Below are positions 34,417-44,000 of a stretch of DNA of 64,000 nt, piece by piece. The first letter of the stretch is position 1; every line of letters begins with the position of its first letter. A model generated the notes under the pieces. That model made no database searches, was not told the DNA's origin, and saw only the letters and a program-made list of their open reading frames with translations. The position numbers were made by a program, and so were the translations under genes. Source of the DNA: Sphingobium sp. JS3065 (GTDB lineage: Bacteria; Pseudomonadota; Alphaproteobacteria; Sphingomonadales; Sphingomonadaceae); contig NZ_CP102666.1 of assembly GCF_026427355.1 (NCBI RefSeq), positions 243,738 through 307,737 of the forward strand, written 5' to 3'.

Positions 34417-34707
34417 TCAGTCGGCAGGCTTCGCCTGCAGCCGTGCCAGCATCTGCCTGCCTGGCTTGAAATGAAGCGCCTTTTTGGCGGCGACGGGTAC
34501 ATCCTGGCCGGTTCGGGGGTTGCGGCCCATGCGAGCCTCGCGGGAGCGCGTGCTGAAAACGCCAAATCCTCGCAGCTCAACCCTGCCACCCTTGGAAAGA
34601 TGGTCCGAAATGTCCTGGAAAAACAGCGAGACGATCCGTTCCACATCCTCTGCAGGAAGATCGGAATATTGTTGCTGCATTTCATGGACCAGCTCAGATC
34701 TAATCAT
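34417..34707 (-). CDS. ihfB: integration host factor beta-like DNA-bending protein
   Basis: A 96-residue HU/IHF-family protein. MIRSELVHEMQQQYSDLPAE, DVERIVSLFFQDISDHLSKG, VELRGFGVFSTRSREARMGR and NPRTG with ALHFKPGRQML are the standard helices, beta arms and the proline tip that bends DNA. The pattern fits the beta subunit. The ATG at 34707 is the family start; upstream codons are unrelated. It is a chromosomal type of gene and converges with the winged-helix gene, four bases apart. Confidence 0.9.
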   Translation of the reverse strand: MIRSELVHEMQQQYSDLPAEDVERIVSLFFQDISDHLSKGGRVELRGFGVFSTRSREARMGRNPRTGQDVPVAAKKALHFKPGRQMLARLQAKPAD

Positions 34708-35463
34708 TGGGATTTCTCGTCTGCCTCCGCACACCAAACAAGTCCGATTGCCTTTCCGACCGAACCAACAGCGGGCAACGATCACGCGTAGCAGCAAAAC
34801 CGGGATAGTGCGCCTCTACATTCAGTCAGTAAGAAATAGAAGATTGAAATATCCGCAGGCATTCAGATCGCGGCTGTCGCTCCGATCTGGTCTCCCTTGC
34901 AGCAATCAGACATTCGCGTAAGCGCACCCCAGGGCTGTATCAGCAATTGCGTTGAATATTCTCCCGACCGTGCATGTATCTACCACCTTGCTCCGCAGGG
35001 AGAAGGAAGTCACACGCTTTCTCATCCTTTTGCAGCTATTCGTTTCAGAGTTGGCGTACCGTTGCTGTCGTGATGCTCGCCCTTCGTCAGTGGCGAGCCA
35101 ACAGATAGCGCACGCTGCCAGGACGGACTCTTCGCTGCGATCAGCGGCACGGAAGCAAGGCGCATTCGCCATCCCGCCTCGTGCACCGTGAAATTTGAGG
35201 AAAATTGCCCCGTTGGAGCAGGGTCACAACGGGGCCGAGGTTCAGGGCCGCCCGGTAGGAGGGGGGGGAGGTAACCAGGCGGCTCGTGCGTTATTGCCCT
35301 GCAAAGATGAACCATCCATGACCGGTGATCGAGGAACCGCGAAAGCCTGCAAAGCAATCGCATCTCGCGATATCCTCGATGATGACTCGCGAAATGGGGG
35401 ATGGAGGGCAGCATCGCAGATGAAGGCGATCGGGGTGTGAACCGGCCCATCCCTCCGCCCGAC
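34708..35463. other. long intergenic region without a supported gene
   Basis: About 750 bases. Frames exist on both strands but none shows a family pattern. It holds a strong hairpin at 35207-35235 and a short run of eight G at 35261-35270. It includes the promoter of the ihfB-like gene on the minus strand. Confidence 0.4.
35207..35235 (-). terminator. probable terminator
   Basis: GCCCCGTTG and CAACGGGGC form a perfect 9-bp stem with an 11-base loop; read on the minus strand it is followed by AATTTTCC. It would end transcripts coming from the small gene at 35464-35733. Confidence 0.55.
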
Positions 35464-35733
35464 CTATTGCGTCCCCGCCATACCGGCATTGCTCGTCTTT
35501 CCGGTAGGACGGCGCAGCCGATCACAATAAAGCTTGCGGATGTGGACCCAGCGCCGCCTTTCGAAAGAACTGATGGGCGCCCGCCTTACGCGCGTATTGA
35601 TATAGTCGCGCGCCGCATCCGAAAGGCCGAACCGGGCGAGCACATCATCCAGACGTAGTTTCGCATCATTCCGCCATCCGACATAGGCCATTGAAAACCA
35701 CCCAAAACGGGTCAGATATCTATGTGCCATCAT
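35464..35733 (-). CDS. small basic protein of unknown function
   Basis: An 89-residue frame from ATG at 35733 (GAGGG just upstream) with a protein-like sequence: MMAHRYLTRFGWFSMAYVGW, DDVLARFGLSDAARDYINTR and SSFERRRWVHIRKLYCDRLR. No family recognised. Support comes from codon use, the start signal and the terminator-like hairpin downstream. Confidence 0.45.
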   Translation of the reverse strand: MMAHRYLTRFGWFSMAYVGWRNDAKLRLDDVLARFGLSDAARDYINTRVRRAPISSFERRRWVHIRKLYCDRLRRPTGKTSNAGMAGTQ

Positions 35734-35745
35734 TCGCCCTCGCAT

Positions 35746-36405
35746 TGTCGCTCTCCCCTCCGGGAAAGCGCAGACCTGGTGATTCCCCCCGCCATCCTCA
35801 TCTCACCATCCTCGCCATGGCGCCTCATCCTGCGGAACTGGATGACGCGCTCTTCCGAGCCGGTCGCGGCCGTCAGATGGTCGTCTTCATAGGCCACCGG
35901 CTTTCAGGCCTCTTACGACGGGAGATATTTTCTCTGCGAGGCTTCTGCCCGTCGCGTGCAGCGGCAAGCAACCAAAGCGCACGCAACGCCATCTCCTTGC
36001 GCAGCAAGGCTGGTCGGCAGAAGACATGATAGTCTTATAACTGGTTTCTTCCCGAATCACTTTATTGTTTTTGCGTCCTCCTATCAATGCTGGATTTAAA
36101 CATATAATTGTTTGGACATCATGCTGCCGAATCTATAAAATGATCCTCCTCAGCAGCGTCGACCACGCTGAGCGCCTGAAGCCGGCCTCGGGTCGCACCG
36201 CCGCGTCAGGGATCCCGGCGCCATCCGCTACCAGCGTCTCCTAAGTATGGCGCCGGGATTTTGGGGCAGAATCGTCTTGTGGGCTGAAAAGAACGAAATT
36301 GTTCCAGCCCAACGGATTGAACTCCGTTAAGACGAAACTCGGTCGCTGACGGCCCCAGCGATGAGGGGCCTGCTGGTCCGAACCGTTTCCCCTATTCCCG
36401 ACCGG
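35746..36405. other. intergenic region with several hairpins, no gene
   Basis: No frame is supported. It holds the 13-bp inverted repeat at 36212-36259, a bulged hairpin at 36281-36310 (GGGCTG, GAAC, GTTC, CAGCCC) and a 6-bp stem at 36351-36370 (GGCCCC, GGGGCC), all downstream of the PilZ gene. Confidence 0.4.
36212..36259. repeat. perfect 13-bp inverted repeat followed by T run
   Basis: ATCCCGGCGCCAT and ATGGCGCCGGGAT, 22 bases apart, followed on the plus strand by TTTGGGG. It could be a terminator for plus-strand transcription or an element end. Loop sequence unremarkable. Confidence 0.45.
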
Positions 36406-36993
36406 TCATGACCGGGTGGGTGCCGGCACGGATGCGGTCGCGAACAGCGCATCGCCCAGCCTGACGGCTGCGTAGAACAACATCCATGCGCCGGCGGCGG
36501 CAAGGATGATGATGAAAAGCCTTTGTGAACGCGAGAATCTGCCATCCTTGCCAACGCCTCGGACGCCAAAAGGGACTACCATGGATACGGCCGCCCCAGC
36601 GGCGACATCGGCCTTACGGGTCATCGCGATTTGGGCAAACTCCAAAGGATCCTGAAACTCGCAGCGAATACCTCGGCGATGCGATCGCCTGATGCGGCAC
36701 GGCCGCAGGCCAAGCCCCGGCAGATCGATCATCCATTGCTCGCCTTCATCGAGATCGGCCGGACTGAGCAGCATCCGGCAACCTGCTATGGTCAAATCCT
36801 TGATCACGACATCGATATGTTGGCAATCCGACCTTGCTGACCGGTATAACGCAGCGCGCATGGACGCCCCCCCGTTGGCCCTGTTCATGTCGCGCTCGAC
36901 GCGCGCCGGCATGGATGCCCTGGCATTCGCCTGATCCTGCAGCAAAGGGAGCGGTCCATTTCCATCGATTATTTCCAGAGAATCGCTATTCAT
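36406..36993 (-). CDS. PilZ-domain protein with a C-terminal membrane helix
   Basis: A 195-residue protein. Residues 45-125 form a PilZ-like domain (RAALYRSARSDCQHIDVVIK, DLTIAGCRMLL, GLRPCRIRRSHRRGIRCEFQ), a fold that often binds cyclic di-GMP; the Arg-rich start and the D-x-T-x-x-G motif are only partly canonical, so binding is uncertain. A single membrane helix (LFIIILAAAGAWMLFYAAV) is at the C-terminus. The ATG at 36993 gives a full domain; an upstream start would add 12 residues. Confidence 0.7.
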   Translation of the reverse strand: MNSDSLEIIDGNGPLPLLQDQANARASMPARVERDMNRANGGASMRAALYRSARSDCQHIDVVIKDLTIAGCRMLLSPADLDEGEQWMIDLPGLGLRPCRIRRSHRRGIRCEFQDPLEFAQIAMTRKADVAAGAAVSMVVPFGVRGVGKDGRFSRSQRLFIIILAAAGAWMLFYAAVRLGDALFATASVPAPTRS

Positions 36994-37320
36994 GGATTCT
37001 GTAGGATTGGTCCATATAGCGTAAAGCATAGAAAGGGAACTTCGTGCATTGGCACTCCTCCCATTCTTTTCGAGTACCTCGGGCCCAGGGGGTGTTCGCT
37101 ACTGCGAATTTTACCAGGCTCAGAGGCCGTGCCTGCGACCGGGGTCGGTTCGCTGCGGTCCGTAAGTCGCCGAGGAGGGATCAGCTCGCATTCTCGATTG
37201 CCGCGATCCAGGATTGAACGATCGGCGCAAGCGGCTTATCTGAGCGGCGCGGCGACCACGTTCCCGTACCCCGTTGGGTGCCAAGTCCGGGACGGCCCGG
37301 CCCTCACAGTGGAGAGCCGT
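36994..37320. other. intergenic region, holds the sugE leader
   Basis: No gene. It lies between two divergent genes and should contain both promoters. A short GC hairpin with an ACGG loop lies just before sugE. Confidence 0.4.
37287..37300 (+). promoter_or_regulatory. possible half of a guanidine-II (mini-ykkC) riboswitch
   Basis: CCGGG and CCCGG pair around the loop ACGG, 20 bases before the sugE start. Guanidine-II riboswitches consist of two hairpins with ACGR loops and control exactly this kind of exporter. The second hairpin is not convincing: the best candidate is TTGA-ACGA-TCGG near 37215-37226, with a weak stem and a wide gap. Confidence 0.3.
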
Positions 37321-37641
37321 ATGGCGTGGGTAGCTTTGATCGTTGCAGGCCTATTGGAGGTCGTCTGGGCTTTCTTCATGAAGCAGTCTGCCGGGTTCAC
37401 ACGCATCGTCCCGTCGGCGATTACCGTGGTCACAATGCTGGCCAGTTTCGCGCTCCTCTCCTTTTCCATGAAGACGCTGCCGCTTGGCACTGCTTACACG
37501 ATATGGACCGGTATTGGCGCCGTCGGCGCCTTCGTGATCGGGATATGGTTGCTGGGAGAAGGGGCAAGCGCGCTGCGTATCGGTGCTGCGATCCTCATCA
37601 TCAGCGGCCTCATCCTCATGAAGCTGGCGCCGCAAGGATGA
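37321..37641 (+). CDS. sugE: SMR-family exporter, SugE/Gdx type
   Basis: A 106-residue inner-membrane exporter with four membrane helices. MAWVALIVAGLLEVVWAFFM with the key Glu, LLEVVWAFFMKQSAGF, and LPLGTAYTIWTGIGAVG are typical of the SugE/Gdx branch, which exports guanidinium ions and some quaternary ammonium compounds as a dual-topology dimer. The ATG at 37321 has GGAG six bases before it. Confidence 0.93.
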   Translation: MAWVALIVAGLLEVVWAFFMKQSAGFTRIVPSAITVVTMLASFALLSFSMKTLPLGTAYTIWTGIGAVGAFVIGIWLLGEGASALRIGAAILIISGLILMKLAPQG

Positions 37642-37822
37642 CGGGCTGCGGCCTCGCTGGACGAGCGGGGCTTATCACGCCTTCGGGGAACAAGCGATGG
37701 CGCGCTATGACCTGCCGCGCCGGCATATGAAGCTCAGGCTTGCGAGGCGAGCACCTGCCGCCTGACAAGAGGATCAGTGGACCATCGGACGGCCGCCCGC
37801 TCTCCCACTCATTGCAATGCTG

Positions 37823-38569
37823 CTACAAACTCAGCCCTACGCGCCCGACCATGCTGGCGCCGGCGTCGCGGCGGCTCGGCCCATCAATGCTGCTGTTGAC
37901 GTAGCGCAGTCCCGCCGACCAGCGGCCCTTCAGATAGTCGACGCCGACGCCATGGTCCCAATAGGTGCCATCGGGCCTCAGCCGCGCCGCCTTTGCCGGA
38001 TCACATACGCCGCCCGACGATCGCCCGACCCAGGCCGATATGGTCAAGGGGGTGCCCGGCAAGCCGACAAATGCCGATGCCGAGAAATAGAGATTGTCGC
38101 CGCCGATGGAGGTTTGGCGCGGAGCATAACTGCCCATCAGGTCGACGCTGATCGGTCCCATCAAGAAGCCGGCGCCCGCGCCGATTTCGCCATAGCCCTG
38201 CCCGGAAGCTCCGACGAACAGGTGATAGCGCGCGTCGGCGGTCAGTCGCCACGCCCCGACCTGCCGCACATAGCTTGGCCCGACATCGACCACAGCGGCC
38301 GCGCCGGCGTGACGATCGCTGCCCCACAGCGCAACGGTCGCACCGTCAAGGCTCAGTCCCTCGTAAACGGGGACCGACAAGCGGCCACGCACTATCGGAT
38401 CGCCATCGCTCCAGCTCAAGCCCTGGCGCCGCTCGTCGCTCGCCACCCCGATGCTTGCCGTCAGGTCATCGGCATATTGGGCGCGGGCCGGTCCGGCACT
38501 GAATAAAACAGCCATCGCTCCTGCCAGGACCTGGCACAGCTTGATGGGAGGCAACGTTCTAAAGAGCAT
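37823..38569 (-). CDS. TorF-family putative outer-membrane porin
   Basis: A 248-residue secreted protein. After a signal peptide ending SAGPARAQ it reads DDLTASIGVASDERRQGLSW, the start of the Gcw_chp/TorF family, and continues with alternating beta-strands such as VRQVGAWRLTADARYHLFVG and KGRWSAGLRYVNSSIDG. It ends VGRVGLSL, a typical outer-membrane C-terminus. The ATG at 38569 was chosen over a TTG four codons upstream. Confidence 0.85.
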   Translation of the reverse strand: MLFRTLPPIKLCQVLAGAMAVLFSAGPARAQYADDLTASIGVASDERRQGLSWSDGDPIVRGRLSVPVYEGLSLDGATVALWGSDRHAGAAAVVDVGPSYVRQVGAWRLTADARYHLFVGASGQGYGEIGAGAGFLMGPISVDLMGSYAPRQTSIGGDNLYFSASAFVGLPGTPLTISAWVGRSSGGVCDPAKAARLRPDGTYWDHGVGVDYLKGRWSAGLRYVNSSIDGPSRRDAGASMVGRVGLSL

Positions 38570-38768
38570 CAAGCTCGGCAATAACGGCGTGCGGTCCTGC
38601 CGCGCAACAGCTATCAGACCGCCCCTGAACGGCCTCTCACCCTGTTACAGAAAGAGGACAGCGTTTAGCAAAATTGCCACGGCAGGTTGACCACCGCCCT
38701 TTCCTTCGATTATCCGCGCCTCGGGTCGCAACCGAAACGATAATCAACGCGAACCACTCAGGGGAAAC

Positions 38769-39413
38769 ATGAAGACACTCTCTATTACGCTTCTGGCGAT
38801 TGTCGCCGGAGCCACCTCCGCTCACGCCGAAACCTTCTCCGGCCCGTTCATCGGCGCCCAAATCAGCCGTGACGCCTATGAAGTGAAAGCCGAAGGCACC
38901 GACCTCGGCTTCGCCACCCTCGACCTTGACGGCCTGAGCGGCAATGGCGTGGGCGGCGGTCTCTATGTCGGCTACGACTATGCTCTCTCGAACACTGTCT
39001 TCTTCGGTGTCGAGGCCAATGCGAACTTCTCGGGCGCGAGCATCTCGGCGCAGCTCGACGATGGCGTCGACAGCGTGAGCGGCAAGATCAAGGCTCGCGA
39101 ATCCTTCGGCCTGAGCGCGCGCCTGGGCGCGATGATTGCCGAGAACACCGCCGTCTACGCGCGGGGCGGCTGGCAGTCGACCAAGTTCAAGGCACAGGCA
39201 TTTGACGGTGTGGACAGCTACAGCAGTAAGACGATGCAGGACGCCCTCGTTTACGGCGCGGGTCTGGAAACCCGCATTGCGGCCCAGACTTCGGTTCGCA
39301 TCGAATATCTGATCGAAGATTATGGCAGCGCGGGCCTCAACAAGGATCTCGGCGCCAACGGCATCCGCGTTGACAACAACAAGCTCTCGTTGGGTATTTC
39401 CTGGCGCTATTAA
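38769..39413 (+). CDS. outer-membrane beta-barrel protein
   Basis: A 214-residue protein of the OmpA-like barrel type. The signal peptide is KTLSITLLAIVAGATSAHA; the mature part starts ETFSGPFIGAQISRD and has eight or so amphipathic strands (GLYVGYDYALSNTVFFGVEA, SFGLSARLGAMIAENTAVYA). It ends LSLGISWRY, with the terminal aromatic residue needed for barrel insertion. It stands alone with a strong terminator behind it. Confidence 0.85.
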   Translation: MKTLSITLLAIVAGATSAHAETFSGPFIGAQISRDAYEVKAEGTDLGFATLDLDGLSGNGVGGGLYVGYDYALSNTVFFGVEANANFSGASISAQLDDGVDSVSGKIKARESFGLSARLGAMIAENTAVYARGGWQSTKFKAQAFDGVDSYSSKTMQDALVYGAGLETRIAAQTSVRIEYLIEDYGSAGLNKDLGANGIRVDNNKLSLGISWRY

Positions 39414-39431
39414 GCTTGGGTCAGCCATAGG

Positions 39432-39459
39432 AAAGGGGCCTCTGTCGAGGCCCCTTTTT
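39432..39459 (+). terminator. rho-independent terminator
   Basis: GGGGCCTC and GAGGCCCC form an 8-bp stem with a TGTC loop, flanked by AAA before and five T after, 20 bases downstream of the barrel gene. Confidence 0.88.
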
Positions 39460-39593
39460 CGATCTGCCCTGCTCGAGAACCTCAACTGACTCCGCCTTTC
39501 ACAGTCAACGGAGTCCCTTGTCGCCATGAACCGAGCATAGGCAAGGGGCGGAAGCAGGCCGTCCGAACCGATCCGCAGCAAAGCCATAGCACC

Positions 39594-39785
39594 ATGCGCA
39601 AATCGCCCGATCGCCCGCTCTGGCCGCTCCTGTCGGCTGTCACCCTCGCGGCCGCCATCATTTCCTATATCCGTTCAACCGGCGCCGCGCCGGTCGGAAT
39701 GGAAGTCGCACTGTTTGCGGTCCGCTGGCTCGGGATCGCTGCCTTCGCGCTGCTCGGCAGACTTTTGTTCCGGTCGCGATGCTGA
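39594..39785 (+). CDS. small membrane protein, two helices
   Basis: A 63-residue frame with two likely membrane helices (LWPLLSAVTLAAAIISYI and VALFAVRWLGIAAFALLGRL) and basic ends. No family recognised and no strong ribosome site; support is modest. Confidence 0.4.
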   Translation: MRKSPDRPLWPLLSAVTLAAAIISYIRSTGAAPVGMEVALFAVRWLGIAAFALLGRLLFRSRC

Positions 39786-39972
39786 TCGTTTCGCCGGGCA
39801 TGGCATCATCCTTCGCTCAACTCATGTCCATGACCAGGCGTCCGGCCTTGCCGGCACGCCGAGAGCAACGACGGTAGGACGGGGACGGTCACCCGAATTT
39901 CCTTTCGATAACATCGTCGCCGGGCTTCGCGCCATGCGCATCCTTATGATCTCCGACCCCAGATGAACGGGA

Positions 39973-40872
39973 TCAAGGCTCCTCTCCACCCGAAAGCAGG
40001 ATAGTCCGCCGGAACCGATCGGCCGAGGGCGACAGGCGATGCTTGTGTATCATCCACAAGCGGCTCAACACCTGCGATGAAAGCGGTCGCAGAACAACAT
40101 CGTCGACCTGGATGCGCGACAGGGACGCTGCGAGGATTGTCACGCCGAAACCCGCGGCGACCAGGCCGAGCAGACTGGCAAAGCTTGCCACTTCAAGGCT
40201 GATCGTCGGCTGGAAGCCCGCCTGTTCGCACATGCCGAAAAAATGATCGTTGAAGTCGGCGCTGCTGGTCGTTGCATACAGAAGGAACGGGACGCCTTCC
40301 AGATCAGCGATCGAGGGATCGATCCCGCCCTGTGCGAGGGGATGGTCCTTTCGCAACGCCAGAACCATCTCCTCCTGCAACAGGCACCGGGACCTCATGC
40401 CGGCGGGCAGCCGCGGCGGGTCTATGCCCCGGATGATGCCGACGTCGAGGTCATCCCTGTCGATCCGCGCGATCTGATCGTCACGCCCCAGTTCGTGCAG
40501 ATCCAGTTCGACGCCAGGGCAGGATTCGCGAAAGGCATAGAGGGCGTTCGCAACCTGCGGCACGAACGGAGCCGACGCGGTGAAGGCCACGCCCAGTCGC
40601 CCTGCGCGCCCATCTTCCGCAAGGCGGGCGACGTTGCCGGCATGCTCGAACTGGGCCAGGACCTTGCGCGCCTCGACCAGGAACATTTCGCCCGCCCGCG
40701 TCAGGGACACCCGCCGGCTGGTGCGGTCGAACAGCCTCGCACCCAGCTCCTCCTCCAATGCCCTGATCTGCTGGCTGAGCGGGGGTTGCGACATGTGGAG
40801 GCGCTGCGCTGCCCGTCCGAAATGCAGTTCCTCGGCGAGGCAAATAAAATAGCGCAGATGACGCAAATCCAC
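39973..40872 (-). CDS. LysR-family regulator, divergent from the RND operon
   Basis: A 299-residue transcription regulator. The N-terminal helix-turn-helix is MDLRHLRYFICLAEELHFGR, AAQRLHMSQPPLSQQIRALE, EELGARLFDR; the rest is a periplasmic-binding-protein-like effector domain (LGVAFTASAPFVPQVANALY, PFLLYATTSSADFNDHFFGM). It lies back to back with the efflux operon at 41095, the usual arrangement for a LysR regulator and its target, so it probably controls that operon in response to an unknown compound. Confidence 0.9.
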   Translation of the reverse strand: MDLRHLRYFICLAEELHFGRAAQRLHMSQPPLSQQIRALEEELGARLFDRTSRRVSLTRAGEMFLVEARKVLAQFEHAGNVARLAEDGRAGRLGVAFTASAPFVPQVANALYAFRESCPGVELDLHELGRDDQIARIDRDDLDVGIIRGIDPPRLPAGMRSRCLLQEEMVLALRKDHPLAQGGIDPSIADLEGVPFLLYATTSSADFNDHFFGMCEQAGFQPTISLEVASFASLLGLVAAGFGVTILAASLSRIQVDDVVLRPLSSQVLSRLWMIHKHRLSPSADRFRRTILLSGGEEP

Positions 40873-40906
40873 TCGATCAATTCTCCTGACAAATCAATCA
40901 GCCTTG

Positions 40907-40914
40907 ATCTAGAT
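40907..40914. promoter_or_regulatory. possible LysR binding site between regulator and efflux operon
   Basis: The palindrome ATCTAGAT, inside CCTTGATCTAGATATTGG, lies in the 222-base divergent intergenic region. LysR regulators bind T-N11-A sites with dyad symmetry. Position is right; the site itself is only a guess. Confidence 0.3.
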
Positions 40915-41094
40915 ATTGGACATCCTGATTCCAAGCCGCCAAAGGGACCAAAGAGTAGCGTTTCGCAACCAGATCGTGCCGGGATCGCCGGCGGGGACAG
41001 GAAATAGCCCCCCAAGCGTCGCACGCACGGACATTCCCAAGGAGAGGTCATCGCATTTCAGCGGCCCTTGGGCCGCGATCACGGAGTCTTGGGG

Positions 41095-44000
41095 TTGATC
41101 GATATCGTCAAGGTTGCGCTGCACCGGCCACTGACGTTCATCGTCATGGCCATTTTAATCGCGATCATAGGTGTGCTCGCCGCTGCCCGAACGCCTGTGG
41201 ATATATTCCCCAATATCCGGATCCCCGTCGTCGCGGTGGCCTGGAACTATTCCGGTTTGTCGCCTGAGGACATGTCGAACCGGATCATCGGCCCTTATGA
41301 GCGGGTTCTGACCACGACGGTCAATGATATCGACCATATCGAAAGCCAGTCGCTGCAGGGCATCGGCATCGTGAAGATCTATTTCCAGCCCGGCGCGGAT
41401 ATCCGGACGGCCACCGCGCAGGTGACGTCGGTCTCCCAAACGGTCCTGCGCCAGATGCCGCCGGGGATTACGCCTCCGCTCATCCTCAATTACAGTGCGT
41501 CAACGGTGCCGATCCTGCAGCTCGCCCTGTCCGGCAAAGGCCTGTCCGAACAGCAATTGTTCGACCTGGGCGTAAACCAGATCAGGCCGCAGCTCGTCAC
41601 CATTCCGGGCCTCGCCATGCCCTATCCCTCCGGCGGCAGGCAACGGCAGGTCCAGATCGACCTTGATCCCGTCGCCCTTCAGTCGAAGGGATTGTCGGCG
41701 CAGGATGTCGGCAATGCCATCGCTGCGCAGAACCAGATCAATCCGGCGGGCTTCATCAAGGTCGGATCGACCCAGTATAGCGTGCGGCTCAACAACGCGC
41801 CGGAGTCGATAGAGGCGCTCAATGACCTGCCGGTCAAGGTGGTGAACGGCGCCACCATCACCATGCGCGACGTCGCCCATGTCCGCGATGGCAGCGGGCC
41901 CCAGCAGAATGTCGTGCATGTCGAAGGACGTCGGTCGGTGCTGCTCACAGTCCTCAAAAATGGCAGCACCTCGACCCTCGCCATCGTCAACGGCGTCAAG
42001 GACGCACTGCCGCGCGTCGCCGCCACCCTGCCCGACAGTCTCAAGATCCTGCCCGTGGGGGATCAGTCGCTGTTCGTGAAGGCCGCAGTACAGGGCGTGA
42101 TCCATGAAGGGGCGATCGCGGCGGCTCTCACCTCCCTGATGATCCTTCTTTTCCTGGGCAGCTGGCGCTCGACCGTCATCATCGCGCTTTCCATTCCGCT
42201 CGCCATTCTCGCGGCCATCGCGGCGCTTGCCATGTTCGGGCAGACGCTCAACGTCATGACGCTGGGCGGGCTGGCGCTCGCGGTCGGGATCCTGGTCGAC
42301 GACGCGACCGTCACCATCGAGAATATCAACTGGCACCTGGAACAGGGCAAGGGCGTTGTCGAGGCGATCCTGGACGGCGCGGCACAGATCGTCGTACCTG
42401 CCTTCGTCTCGCTGCTGTGCATCTGCATCGTGTTCGTGCCCATGTTCTTCCTGCCGGGGATTGCGGGCTTCCTGTTCGTGCCGATGGCGCTCTCGGTCGT
42501 GTTCGCAATGGTGGCGTCGTTCATCCTCTCGCGCACGCTGGTGCCGACGCTGGCCATGTATCTGCTCAAACCGCATGCCGAACATGGCGACGGACATCTG
42601 GCGGGCACGGCGAGCTCGCGCAATCCATTGGTGCGTTTCCAGCGCGGGTTCGAAGCGCGGTTCGAGAAGGTCCGTCATGCCTATGTCGGGCTGCTGCGCC
42701 GCGCGCTCGAGGCGCGCAAACCGTTCCTGATCGGCTTCATGATCGTGGTGCTGCTCTCCTTCGGACTATTACCGATGCTCGGCAGCAACTTCTTCCCCAC
42801 GGTCGATTCCGGTCAGATAGCGATGCATGTGCGCGTACCGGTGGGATCGCGCATAGAAAATACAGCCGCGCGGTTCGATCGGATCGCCCGGACCGTCCGC
42901 AGAACCATCCCGGCCACCGAACTGGCGTCCATCACGGACAATATCGGCCTGCCGGTCAGTTCCATCAACACCGTCTACAATAACAGCGGCACGATCGGCC
43001 CGCAGGATGGCGACATGCTGATCGCACTTAAGGAGGGGCACCGGGCGACCGACGAGATCGTGGCGGAGCTTCGCCGGGAACTGCCGCGTGAGTTCCCCGG
43101 CGTCAGCTTCTCCTTCCTGCCCGCCGACATCACCAGCCAGATCCTCAATTTCGGCGCGCCTGCTCCGATCGATATCCAGATTGCCGGCAAGAATGCCGAG
43201 GCCAACCGCCGCTATGCGCAAAAGCTGCTGGCGAAAATCGCGACCATTCCCGGTCTCGCCGACGCTCGCATCCAGCAACCGGCCCGGTCACCGCAACTCG
43301 AGGTCGAAGTCGACCGTTCGCGCGCCGGCCAATATGGCCTCACCGAACGCGACGTCACCTCCAGCCTGGCAAGCCAGCTTGCCGGCACTTCGCAGACCGC
43401 GCCGGTATTTTTCGTGAACCCGGAAAATGGCGTCCAGTATCCGGTGGTCGCACAGGCGCCTGAATATCTGGTGGGATCGCTGAGTGCGCTTTCGAACGTG
43501 CCGGTGTCGGGCACGGCGGGATCGGCCGTCCAGCCGCTCGGCGGCCTCGCGACGATCCTGCGGTCGAACACCGTGCCGGTGGTATCGCATTATAATATCG
43601 CGCCGGTGCTCGACATTTTCGCCACAACCCACGGCCGCGACCTCGGCGCGGTGGCGGGCGACATCGAGGCAGCCATCAAGTCCCTTGAAAAGGAGCAGCC
43701 CAAGGGCGTGAGCGTCACGATCAGGGGGCAATATGCGACAATGACGACGGCCTTTTCTGGCCTGGGTTTCGGCCTCGCGGGCGCCATCGTCCTCATTTAT
43801 CTCCTGATCGTCGTCAATTTCCAGAGCTGGATCGATCCGTTCGTCATCATCACCGCCTTGCCCGCCGCGCTCGCCGGCATCGTCTGGATGCTGTTCGTGA
43901 CCGGCACCACGCTGTCGGTTCCCGCACTGACGGGAGCCATCATGTGCATGGGCGTTGCCACCGCCAACTCGATCCTCGTGGTCAGTTTCGCGCGCGAAAA

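Noticed and set aside
41500..42678. Long open frame on the minus strand across the RND permease gene (392 codons)
   Set aside because: Its sequence is rich in Arg, His, Asp and Gly as expected from the opposite strand of a GC-rich gene, and the plus strand has clear family motifs.
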